Assembly (NCBI GenBank): GCA_035602605.1
Contig: DATNLZ010000091.1
Span: 46,866 to 110,865, forward strand
Source of the DNA: DASQHY01 sp035602605
GTDB taxonomy: Bacteria > Acidobacteriota > Terriglobia > Acidiferrales > UBA7541
DNA length: 64,000 nt
Direction: 5' to 3'
Part shown: positions 44,972 to 53,048 of the stretch, piece after piece
How positions within the stretch are numbered: position 1 is the first letter of the stretch
How the letters are laid out: each line of letters begins with the position of its first letter
Position numbers and translations under genes: made by a program
Notes under the pieces: model-generated
Seen by the model: the letters and a program-made list of their open reading frames with translations, nothing else
Told to the model about the DNA's origin: nothing
The model's database searches: none

Positions 44972-46414
44972 TTACAGTAGCGGATGGGGCGCCGGCTGTT
45001 GGCCACCCCCGACAGCGGGTCCTTCGGCCGGAACAAGTTTCGGAAGCACTTCCAGGTTTTTGCGTTCAATCCAGCCGGTATGTGCGCGGACCTTGATCCA
45101 GCCGGCGGGTCCCGCTGCAGGTGAAGCAAGCCGCTCGAGCGTCGCGCGATAGACCAGCGCGCCCGTGGCCGACGCATCAGCGCCAGGGGTGGCCAGCAAA
45201 CGTATCGGAGCCGGTCCGCCACCGGAAGTATTCAGCAGCTTGTACGGCTCAACGTCGAAGTTGCGCTGGGACGCTTCTTGAAAATCGTCGGCGGCAATCC
45301 ATGCGTCAAAGGAATCTTTGGTCAGCACTTCTAAGAACGCATTGTTGGCCCAGCGCACCTCGTAGTCGCCGGGTTTCAATTTACCGCTTGGCTTTTCTCC
45401 AGGAAGATTGCTGACCGGCGTCTCACTTCTCACCGAAACAGTAGGTACAATAGGTTTGCAATCCCAGCTCCCGCCAGTCGCGCTGCTGCAAATTCCCGCA
45501 TCTGTTCCAACCCACAACCGATCCGCGAAGCCCACGGCAGTGACCATTGCGCCGTCAAGCCTGCCCCCGGGCGTGGCCGCCTGGGTCTGGCCACTGGGCG
45601 GATCAAGGCGCAGCAATCCAGCACAAGGCCGAATAACGCCTTCGTATTGCCGGCGTGATGCGACCCACACCGACTTATCGGCGCTGATCGCCAATTGCGT
45701 AACCGCACACGTACTCACTTCCCGTGGCTGATAAATTTTCGCGCGCTTACCCGCCAGGTCAAACCGCACCACAGTACCGATCCCCAGCTCCGATTCGCCA
45801 GTCGAGTGTCCGATCGCAACCCAAACTCCGTCGCGATCGGCAGTCCCATCGTATTGAACGTCATAGATAACCGGGTCGCTCACTTCCAGGTCAGCGCGTA
45901 GTGCCGAGGTCGTCAGCGTTTTGCGCCGGCTTTGCAGCAGCGCCAGCCAGGCACTGGCCAACTGCTCCCTCGTCCATAGCACGGTGGTAACCAGCTCATC
46001 AGCATCACCGGGTTTGCTGAGGGTTAATGTCGCGCGGTCATCGTCTGAATGGGGCGTGACCGTGTATTCCGTTCCCCCGGCAGAGATCGTGCGTTTCCCT
46101 TTGGGAGCTAGCTCTTCATTTCTGAAAGTAGCGTTTGGCTCCGCCATTGGACGGAGTTCGGCGCCGGTCAGCTGATACCCTTGACCGGTGCGCGAAATAA
46201 ATGTCGGTACGCGCGTGCCTCCGGCCACAGCCGGTGCAAACAGGATGTGCTGTGGCGCAACGTACAACAAATCGCGCGAGATTTCGGCCGCGTCCGCGGC
46301 CTGCCGTTGTGCAAGAACAGAAGTAGATCTTGGAGCGCCAAGCAGTACCATCCAACTCCCCAAAACGAGCAAGAGAATACCGCTGTAACGCGCACAAAAG
46401 TTGGAATCAAGCAT
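44972..46414 (-). CDS. Secreted protein of unknown function, possibly beta-propeller
   Basis: The protein has 480 residues. A signal peptide ends near residue 35 (SVLAQ). The middle part (about 190-320) has strand repeats of the form 'GVWVAIGHSTGES', 'SVWVASRRQYEGV' and 'RLWVGTDAGICSS', as in beta-propeller blades. The C-terminal ~80 residues include 'GWIKVRAHTGWIERKNLEV', which looks like a bacterial SH3-type fold. It has no catalytic motif that I can name. It is followed on the minus strand by the GH27 pseudogene after a 176-bp gap. Confidence 0.7.
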   Translation of the reverse strand: MLDSNFCARYSGILLLVLGSWMVLLGAPRSTSVLAQRQAADAAEISRDLLYVAPQHILFAPAVAGGTRVPTFISRTGQGYQLTGAELRPMAEPNATFRNEELAPKGKRTISAGGTEYTVTPHSDDDRATLTLSKPGDADELVTTVLWTREQLASAWLALLQSRRKTLTTSALRADLEVSDPVIYDVQYDGTADRDGVWVAIGHSTGESELGIGTVVRFDLAGKRAKIYQPREVSTCAVTQLAISADKSVWVASRRQYEGVIRPCAGLLRLDPPSGQTQAATPGGRLDGAMVTAVGFADRLWVGTDAGICSSATGGSWDCKPIVPTVSVRSETPVSNLPGEKPSGKLKPGDYEVRWANNAFLEVLTKDSFDAWIAADDFQEASQRNFDVEPYKLLNTSGGGPAPIRLLATPGADASATGALVYRATLERLASPAAGPAGWIKVRAHTGWIERKNLEVLPKLVPAEGPAVGGGQQPAPHPLL

Positions 46415-46423
46415 CGGGAGTCC

Positions 46424-47182
46424 TTAAAGCTCCAGAGGTTTCAGGGGCACGTGCTGGGAGGCCACCAGTAATTCGCCGCGAAACGCAAAATCCGCCGGGC
46501 GCCGCGAAAGCGCCTCTTCTGCTGAGATGCGTGCAACGTCTGGGTTGTTGTTTTGCTCGGAAAGATGCGCAAGCACAAGGTACCGCGCCCGCCCATCGAA
46601 ACCTTCGGAATCAGCGAGATATTCGCTTACCGTGTGATTGGAAAGATGTCCGGTGCGGCTCAGCACGCGCTGTTTGACGTGCCAGGGATATGGGCCTACC
46701 TTCAGCATTTCTACATCGTGATTCGACTCCAAGATCAAACAATCCACATCGCGCAGATGATGTTTTACCAGTTCCGGAAGGTAGCCGAGGTCGGTAACGA
46801 TGGCCACTTTGCTCCCGTTGACCCGAAACGTAAATCCCACCGGGTCGGCGGCATCATGCGGAATCGCAAACGCCCACACCTCGATATCCCCCACGCTAAA
46901 CCTTTGTCCCGCGGAGATCACTTCCGCGCGGTCCATGCGCTTGCCGAATGTTTCCGGAAGGGTACGCAGCAGTTCGAACTGGGTTTGCTCGGTGACGTAG
47001 AGCGGCGCGCGCCACATCCCCAATACTTGTGGCAGGCCGTTGCAATGATCGGTGTGTTCGTGGGAAATCAGAATGCCATCGAGCCGGTCAAATTTCTTTT
47101 CAATGGTTACCAGCCGCGCCAGCGTCTCTCTTTTTCCCAGCCCGGCATCAACGAGAAGGCGAGTCTGCTCAGTTTCGAGCAA
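46424..47182 (-). CDS. MBL-fold metallo-hydrolase, YycJ/WalJ-like, start uncertain
   Basis: The protein is 252 residues from a TTG at 47182, with the metal motif H-x-H-x-D-H as HEHTDHC (near 42-48), further His in the 'ATTDLGY' and 'ILESNHDVEML' region. In-frame codons 47183-47224 encode R-V-S-I-L-A-S-G-S-S-G-N-C-T, the strongly conserved N terminus of this family, which normally begins with Met just before it. Here that codon is TTA and no ATG, GTG or TTG occurs upstream before a TAG near 47345. The gene thus seems to have lost its start or to use a non-standard one. A transposon remnant lies 80 bp upstream. The signature may still be translated. Confidence 0.8.
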   Translation of the reverse strand: MLETEQTRLLVDAGLGKRETLARLVTIEKKFDRLDGILISHEHTDHCNGLPQVLGMWRAPLYVTEQTQFELLRTLPETFGKRMDRAEVISAGQRFSVGDIEVWAFAIPHDAADPVGFTFRVNGSKVAIVTDLGYLPELVKHHLRDVDCLILESNHDVEMLKVGPYPWHVKQRVLSRTGHLSNHTVSEYLADSEGFDGRARYLVLAHLSEQNNNPDVARISAEEALSRRPADFAFRGELLVASQHVPLKPLEL

Positions 47183-47307
47183 TGTGCAATTGCCCGAGCT
47201 TCCTGATGCCAGAATGGAGACGCGTAACGTGTCGCTGACCTCGTCCGCTGCTTCTCCCGCGCGCGCGTTTCTTTGACCGCAACAGCCGCTCGCTGGGTTT
47301 TCAGGAT

Positions 47308-47560
47308 GATTTGACGTCCTCCCCTCCCTAAAGGACGGGGATTCCTACTGGTTCTATGCGTGAGCATAGATACCTTCGGCGGGTTCTTGGGCTGAGCGCC
47401 TTAGTTCAGCAGCTCATATCTCCGCAAGCGTTACTTTCGGGCTGTCCGCCCGTAGTCCGATTAAGGAGTCTACATGATACAGCAAGAAGGAACGCGGCAA
47501 CAAACAAACCGAACGGCTATCCCCGCCCTGAACGACGGGGCTTGCGCCGCCAAAAACTCG
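47308..47560 (-). mobile_element. Remnant of an IS200/IS605-type (TnpB-associated) element
   Basis: The right-end hairpin is clear: minus-strand GGAATCCCCGTCCTTTAGGG followed by AGGGGAGGACGTCAA (47345-47311), the recurring 3' end of IS605/IS1341-type elements. A second hairpin of the same class (CCCCG/CGGGG, 47521-47540) lies 180 bp away. No transposase or TnpB frame remains. The region between has several small inverted repeats, such as CTATGCTCACGCATAG. It could preserve a TnpB guide-RNA scaffold. The other end is not defined. Confidence 0.5.
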
Positions 47561-47662
47561 GTCAAAGCGCGGTCCCGCCATCAAAGGTTGTCTGCACTAA
47601 AAAAATGTGCTGTTCGAGTGGTTAAGACCAACGGGCTCGGCCCAGTTCCGTTCGGAAAAGTT

Positions 47663-48940
47663 TTAGCAGGCTAGGCGGTCGCGCGATAGCGCCATCCCGT
47701 TTAATTGGCCTAGGACGGTGACGGCAATACGCTCCTGATCGAAAAATTCCTGCGCAATTTGCTGCACTTCTTCGCGGGTCACCAGTTCAATCGACTCCAG
47801 CAATTCGTCGAGAGTGAGAAACCGCCCAAAGTACATCTCCTGGCGGGCCAGATTCGACATACGCGAACTGGTAGACTCCAGCGAAAGCATCAGCGAACCT
47901 TTCAGGTGATCCTTGGCGCGCCGCAACTCCTCAACCGCCACCGGGGATTCCTTCAGGCTGCGAAATTCCGCGACCACTAAGTCGATGACCTGCAAGACGG
48001 TCTCCTGCGACGTCCCCGCATAAACAGAAAGCATGCCCGTATCCGTGTAGGGACTCAGCTCGCTGAACACCGCATACGCCAGGCCCTGCTTCTCACGAAC
48101 TTTTTGGAAAAGCCGCGAGGACATCCCGCCGCCAAGAATATTGTTGAGTACGGCGGCACCAAAGCGGCGTTCGTGCGCCATTCGATAAGCCGGCACGCCA
48201 ATGCACAGATGAACTTGCTCCAGTTCGCGCTTGGTCTCCAGGCGAATGGGAGCTTGTGTCGAAGGTGGTGTGGTCGGTGCCGGAGAAACGGCGAGTTTCA
48301 GCTCGGCGAATTCTTTTTCGACCAGACCCACAAGTCTCTGATGATCGAGATTGCCGGCTGCAGTGATCACCATGTTGTTGGACGCATACCACGGCCGGAA
48401 GCATGAAAAAAGAAGTTCGCGGTGAAAGCTGCGCACCGTCTCCGGAGTGCCGAGAATAGGCCGGCCCAATGAATGATTTGGCCAAAAACCCTGAGTGAAA
48501 AGCTCGTGAACCAGGTAATCGGGATTGTCCTGGTCCATCTTGATTTCTTCGAGCACCACCTGCTTCTCTTTGGCGACGTCCCCGTCGGCAAATAATGGCC
48601 GAAGCACGAGGTCCGCCAGCACTTCGAAAGCGATGGGCAAGTGTTCGTCGAGCACTTTGGCGTTGAAGCAGATCATTTCTTTGGCGGTGAAAGCGTCCAG
48701 CATTCCGCCGATCGAATCGATCGAGCGCGCGATGTCTTCGGCCTGGCGCAGCTCGGTGCCTTTGAACACCATGTGCTCGATGAAGTGGGCGACGCCGTTT
48801 TCGGCAGGCGTCTCGCGTCGCGAGCCGGTGCGAATCCACACCCCCGCGGAAATCGAGCGGACGTGATGCATCGTCTCGGTAATGATCACCAGCCCGTTGG
48901 GTAACACCCGTCTCTGAATATCGCGCAGCTCATTTGGCAT
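47663..48940 (-). CDS. M16-family zinc peptidase (insulinase/processing-peptidase-like)
   Basis: The protein has 425 residues, with the inverted zinc motif H-x-x-E-H as HFIEH (near residues 47-51), a second Glu about 76 residues later, and two M16 halves. 'GGGMSSRLFQKVREKQGLAY' in the second half is the usual R/Y substrate-binding element. Such enzymes degrade peptides or act in envelope protein turnover. The next upstream gene is cysteine dioxygenase 72 bp away on the same strand. The TnpB-type remnant follows its stop codon. Confidence 0.93.
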   Translation of the reverse strand: MPNELRDIQRRVLPNGLVIITETMHHVRSISAGVWIRTGSRRETPAENGVAHFIEHMVFKGTELRQAEDIARSIDSIGGMLDAFTAKEMICFNAKVLDEHLPIAFEVLADLVLRPLFADGDVAKEKQVVLEEIKMDQDNPDYLVHELFTQGFWPNHSLGRPILGTPETVRSFHRELLFSCFRPWYASNNMVITAAGNLDHQRLVGLVEKEFAELKLAVSPAPTTPPSTQAPIRLETKRELEQVHLCIGVPAYRMAHERRFGAAVLNNILGGGMSSRLFQKVREKQGLAYAVFSELSPYTDTGMLSVYAGTSQETVLQVIDLVVAEFRSLKESPVAVEELRRAKDHLKGSLMLSLESTSSRMSNLARQEMYFGRFLTLDELLESIELVTREEVQQIAQEFFDQERIAVTVLGQLNGMALSRDRLAC

Positions 48941-49012
48941 GAATAAATTTTACACAGGCTCCGGCAAAATGTGAATGCCACAAAAGCGTTTCTTTTTGAA
49001 AAAGTATACGAC

Positions 49013-49669
49013 TTACAGAGACTTCTCGTCTGGATTCAGCTTGCCGTATTCGCTCGTGTAGTGCAGCGGCACGTCGCAGTAGGAGTTTTTCTCGCGCAGG
49101 TAGATTTCGCAGGAATCGAATGGGTGTGAGTAAATATGGAGGCTGACAGCCCGCCCGCCAAATTCGGCAAGGTTGAGAACTTGATGAACCGGTTCGAGCG
49201 GATTCACAGCCGCCGGATGCTCGGCGTCCATATCGCTGACGTCCGAGGGCACCAGGCGACACATCCCTTTCTTCGCGTCGCGATCCTCCACGCGAAAATT
49301 CTGCACGCGTAGACGTCCGACGGGAGTGGCCATCCAGCAATTCTGCCCGCGATGGTTATGGATGCGACTGACTTGTCCAGGCTCCCAGCAGATGGTCATG
49401 CACTCGAACAGCTCATTTTTGAAGATGAGATTGCGGGTGTAATTGCCCTTGGAGAAAAACAAATATTTGTCGAGCGTTTCCGGCTTCACATGGTGTGTTT
49501 TCACGAATTCGTGCACACCCTGCAACGTAAACTCATGTTTCGGAATCGCCTTGAGTTTCTCGATCCAATCACCAATCGCCATTGGTTGCGTCATATCGTT
49601 GAAGAATAAAGTAGCACCCTGTAGCGCCAGATGGTTAGCCCTGGTCTCTGCCTGCTTTGTGCGCCGCAC
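49013..49669 (-). CDS. Cysteine dioxygenase type I
   Basis: The protein is 218 residues; the ATG at 49594 (MTQPMAIGDW) is an equally plausible start. The cupin core has RIHNHRGQNCWM, giving iron ligands His104 and His106 in this numbering, and a third His near 163. The Cys94 before Trp in 'MTICWEPG' and the Tyr in HIYSHPFDSC match the residues that form the Cys-Tyr cross-link in mammalian CDO. It converts cysteine to cysteine sulfinate. It sits between a PepSY-like gene and a peptidase, without a sulfur-metabolism neighbour. Confidence 0.9.
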   Translation of the reverse strand: MRRTKQAETRANHLALQGATLFFNDMTQPMAIGDWIEKLKAIPKHEFTLQGVHEFVKTHHVKPETLDKYLFFSKGNYTRNLIFKNELFECMTICWEPGQVSRIHNHRGQNCWMATPVGRLRVQNFRVEDRDAKKGMCRLVPSDVSDMDAEHPAAVNPLEPVHQVLNLAEFGGRAVSLHIYSHPFDSCEIYLREKNSYCDVPLHYTSEYGKLNPDEKSL

Positions 49670-49707
49670 GCGGCGCTCCGGTCGCGGCGGCTCGGTTATC
49701 CCTTGCG

Positions 49708-50226
49708 CTATTCTTTTTTGGCAAGAGGCTGGCCGTCTGGTCCAACCTGAATTTCTTTGGTCTTTTTGCCATTCTTCACGACCGCTTCGTAGGCCACTAG
49801 TTTTCCGTTCTTGGTGATTGTTTCCACTTTTGTGATATTGCCGGCCCCGGCTTTCTTTTGCAGTCCATCACGGACCGAAGAAGGCAGCGAATCAACGGCA
49901 GCTTGCTCTTCGACCTCGAGTATCGTTCCATCGGCGGCGATGGTCACATCTTTGTCGTGCCCGTTTACGGTTAACTCGACTTCGTAAACGCGTTTGCCCT
50001 TTTCCATCTCGGTGGCATAACCCTTCACAGTCGCACCCTGACTCTGCTCATCCGCGGTCTTCTGGACGGCTGCGGGCAAATCGGATTTCTTGAGATGTTT
50101 TTCGCCTTTTTCCGCCTTTTCCTTGGGTTTGCCGTTTTCCTCTTTCTCCTGTTTTTCCCGGGCGAACGCACTCACTGCCAAAACGAATGCTAAGGCAGAC
50201 ATAATCACAAAGTTGTAACGCTTCAT
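49708..50226 (-). CDS. Secreted PepSY-like domain protein
   Basis: The protein has 172 residues with a signal peptide (about 1-22, ending AFA). A strongly charged K/E-rich linker (about 23-48) precedes two repeats of a PepSY-like fold, each with the pattern 'GKRVYEVELTVNGHDKDVTI' and 'GKLVAYEAVVKNGKKTKEIQ'. PepSY domains are thought to inhibit proteases or sense the envelope. An upstream start site AAGGAGAT precedes the ATG. The gene points away from rlmN. Confidence 0.75.
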   Translation of the reverse strand: MKRYNFVIMSALAFVLAVSAFAREKQEKEENGKPKEKAEKGEKHLKKSDLPAAVQKTADEQSQGATVKGYATEMEKGKRVYEVELTVNGHDKDVTIAADGTILEVEEQAAVDSLPSSVRDGLQKKAGAGNITKVETITKNGKLVAYEAVVKNGKKTKEIQVGPDGQPLAKKE

Positions 50227-50418
50227 AAGATCTCCTTTTCAAAACGATACGCCGCCCATTTGCCCGGGTCAAGCCCAGCTGTTTTGTGCGCAATCGATCG
50301 CAGTAGAATGGATGCACTTCCGTGGAGGTGCTGTGTATCGATGTTGCGCTCAGGGTCGCCAAGCAGTCTTGGTTTCCTTGCATGCTAAACTAGGAGCGTA
50401 GCTTCAGTAAAACTTCTT

Positions 50419-51492
50419 ATGTCCGTCGAATTGCTTGGAAAGTCGGCGTCGGAACTGGGTGCCTTTTGCGAGTCTCTTGGCGAGCCTGCGTACCGCGGAA
50501 AGCAAATCTATCGCGCGCTCTATGCGCAGCGGCGCTTCGATTTCGCGGCCGCGACCAATCTTCCCGCGGCGTTTCGTGCGCGGCTGGCCATAGAGGCGCG
50601 AATCGATCTGCCGCGCGTGACGCGTCGCTTCCAATCGAGCGACGGTGCGGTCCGTTATCTTCTGGCGCTGCCGGCGGAGGTTTCGAGACCCGCGTCTGTC
50701 GAGGCCGTGTTCATGCCCTCGGAAAAGCGCCAGACGATTTGCATTTCGACTCAGGCAGGCTGCGCTGTGGATTGCCACTTTTGCCTGACCGCGCAGCTTG
50801 GCTTGATTCGCAACCTAAGCGCCGGCGAGATTATTGCGCAAGTTTTGCTTCCACTGGACGATCAGAAAGCGCATCTCGCACCGCAGACCAATGTCGTGCT
50901 GATGGGCCAGGGTGAGCCGCTGCTCAACTATGAGGCGGTAATGGCGGCGACCCGTATCATGCTCGATCCCGAAGGAGTCGGTCTTTCGCCGAAACACGTT
51001 ACCCTGTCGACCAGCGGTATCGTGCCGGGCATGGACCGCTTGGCGCAGGAAAAAGTGCGGCCAAAACTGGCAATTTCGCTGAATGCCTCTTCCGATCGGC
51101 AGCGCGACACCCTCATGCCTATTAACCGAAAGTATCCGCTGGCGGCCTTGCTCGACGCTTGCCAAAGATATCCTCTCCGCTCTTGGGAAAAACTCACATT
51201 TGAATATGTACTACTCGGCGGAGCTAACGACACCGCGGAAGATGCTCGCCGCGTGTCCAAGTTGCTCGCAAATCTGCGGTGCAAGGTGAATCTGATTCCG
51301 TGGAACCCGGGCAAGCTTCCGTATCGTGCTTCAGAGGAGGCGCATGTGCAAGAGTTTCGCAGCATACTGACGGGAAAAGGTATTCCTACATTTGTGCGCT
51401 ACTCGCGGGGCCAGGACATCATGGCCGCTTGCGGGCAATTGGCGCTGCTGGAGACTTCCGGAACCGCGTCCGGTTTGAATACCCGTGTTTAA
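50419..51492 (+). CDS. rlmN: Dual-specificity 23S rRNA/tRNA C2-adenosine methyltransferase RlmN
   Basis: The protein has 357 residues. The radical-SAM cluster motif C-x3-C-x2-C is CAVDCHFC (near 112-119), followed by 'NVVLMGQGEPLLNYEAVMAA' and 'VTLSTSGIVPGMDRLA'. Near the C terminus is the catalytic Cys in the MAACGQLAL segment (near 340). RlmN makes m2A2503 in 23S rRNA and m2A37 in some tRNAs. It is a single gene, convergent with pgeF. Confidence 0.95.
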   Translation: MSVELLGKSASELGAFCESLGEPAYRGKQIYRALYAQRRFDFAAATNLPAAFRARLAIEARIDLPRVTRRFQSSDGAVRYLLALPAEVSRPASVEAVFMPSEKRQTICISTQAGCAVDCHFCLTAQLGLIRNLSAGEIIAQVLLPLDDQKAHLAPQTNVVLMGQGEPLLNYEAVMAATRIMLDPEGVGLSPKHVTLSTSGIVPGMDRLAQEKVRPKLAISLNASSDRQRDTLMPINRKYPLAALLDACQRYPLRSWEKLTFEYVLLGGANDTAEDARRVSKLLANLRCKVNLIPWNPGKLPYRASEEAHVQEFRSILTGKGIPTFVRYSRGQDIMAACGQLALLETSGTASGLNTRV

Positions 51493-51515
51493 ACATTTGC
51501 ACTGACTTGTTCCGC

Positions 51516-52460
51516 TCACGAGTCCTCGCTAATGCCGATCACGGCCATCAGGCGGCCGCTGACGTTTCCCTCCTTCCGAAAACTGAATAGCAAATCTGTG
51601 CGGCACGACGTACATAACTCGCTCGCAAAGATATTTCTGGGCAACACACCGGCTTCCAGAAGTTGCCAGCGATTGGCGGCGCGCAAATCTAGATTCACGC
51701 GGGGTGCGGGCGGCTGGTGTCCGGGCGGCACCATGGTGAGCCACTGCAGCGGATTCGGCGTGTCGCCGGCTGCCAGTTGGTCGAATGGCCCCGCAAACCA
51801 ATCGCGCGCCGCAGCAAACTGTCCGGCAAAGGCCTGCGCGACTTCCGGCCCAACCTCGTAACAACAGCTGCCAATCGCTGGACCGAGCGCCGCAAGGAGG
51901 TCTTTGGGTCGACTGTCCAGCATCATTTGCATGCGGCCAATCGTTTTCATGACGATGCGCTTCAGCGTTCCGCGCCAGCCTGCGTGGATGGCAGCAATGG
52001 CCCGTTGTTTTGTGTCTACGAGGAGAATCGGCACGCAATCGGCTGTTTGTACGGCGAGAAGAATTCCTGGTGCGCGGGTGATGCTGGCGTCAGCTCTGGG
52101 CGGCTCGGCTGCAGGCTTCTCAAAGAAATAAATAAGATCGGAATGAAACTGGCGCAAGGGCGCGAGCGCCATTTCGCGCGCGTCGAGCGCGCTGACGAGC
52201 TTCGCGCGATTTTTCTCGACCGCTTTGCGATTGTCCCAATCGGTAAAGCCGAGATTCAGAATGCGTTTGCCGCTCAGCTCGCTTTGTCCTCCCAGCCGCG
52301 TGGAAAAACTGTGAACCAGCCACGGAATGTTGCGCAGTGCATTCGCTTGCAGAATGTCGAGCTCGCCGGCATGCAATGTTGTCCATTGACTGGGCGAGTG
52401 AACACGCGTTCTTGTGGTCGGTACTGACTGTTGGCGTTTCGCGGTGGAGATATCCTTCAT
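51516..52460 (-). CDS. pgeF: Peptidoglycan editing factor PgeF (multicopper polyphenol oxidase fold)
   Basis: The protein is 314 residues from the ATG at 52460; an upstream ATG at 52502 adds 14 residues. It has the YfiH/DUF152 zinc residues: the His in 'LRQFHSDLIYF', the Cys in 'ADCVPILLVDT' and the His in AAIHAGWRGTLKR. PgeF is an amidase that removes mis-incorporated L-Ser from peptidoglycan precursors; older laccase annotations describe the same fold. It is divergent from acpS. Confidence 0.92.
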   Translation of the reverse strand: MKDISTAKRQQSVPTTRTRVHSPSQWTTLHAGELDILQANALRNIPWLVHSFSTRLGGQSELSGKRILNLGFTDWDNRKAVEKNRAKLVSALDAREMALAPLRQFHSDLIYFFEKPAAEPPRADASITRAPGILLAVQTADCVPILLVDTKQRAIAAIHAGWRGTLKRIVMKTIGRMQMMLDSRPKDLLAALGPAIGSCCYEVGPEVAQAFAGQFAAARDWFAGPFDQLAAGDTPNPLQWLTMVPPGHQPPAPRVNLDLRAANRWQLLEAGVLPRNIFASELCTSCRTDLLFSFRKEGNVSGRLMAVIGISEDS

Positions 52461-52622
52461 GAGCGGTAATGGACCAGTATAATCGGAAAGCTTGCTGCAC
52501 ATTCAATGGGTACATGGCGAAGAAAGTGTTCGTGTTCCTTTTGCAAGCTTAGTTATTCCCGTAGCTGTGTTCTCCCAGAAGATTGTAACGACATAAAGAA
52601 AGCTTCAGTTACCGGAGGCATT

Positions 52623-53000
52623 GTGATTGTCGGATTGGGAGCAGACATTACTGAAGTAGATCGGATTCAGGCGACGATTGAGCGGCGCGGCGACGCCGTC
52701 CTCCGGCGATTGTTTACTGCCGCGGAAATCGCTTATTGCGAGAAGCACCGCAATAAATACGAGCGTTACGCGGGACGTTTCGCCGCAAAAGAAGCGGCCA
52801 TGAAAGCGCTCGGCACGGGCTGGCGGCGCGGTGTGCGCTGGGTAGATATCGAAATCACTCGCGAGGCCAGCGGGAAACCTACCCTCGCGTTGCGGGGAGT
52901 CGCGCGGACGATCGCCGATCGCTTGGGTGTGAAACATATAGCCATAACCATTACGCATACCGAGGAGCTGGCGCTCGCGCAAGTGATCTTCGAAAACTGA
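52623..53000 (+). CDS. acpS: Holo-[acyl-carrier-protein] synthase
   Basis: The protein is 125 residues from a GTG at 52623 after GGAGG; an upstream in-frame start is unlikely. It has the family motifs GADITEVDRI with Asp8 and 'RFAAKEAAMKALG' with Glu56, both of which bind Mg2+. AcpS transfers 4'-phosphopantetheine from CoA to acyl carrier proteins, and could act on the ACP domain of the 1018-residue fusion. It stands between pgeF and the convergent carbamoyltransferase. Confidence 0.94.
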   Translation: MIVGLGADITEVDRIQATIERRGDAVLRRLFTAAEIAYCEKHRNKYERYAGRFAAKEAAMKALGTGWRRGVRWVDIEITREASGKPTLALRGVARTIADRLGVKHIAITITHTEELALAQVIFEN

Positions 53001-53048
53001 ACCGAGAAACTGGCCGGAACCCGCCATTTTATTCTTTCCCGCGCGAAG

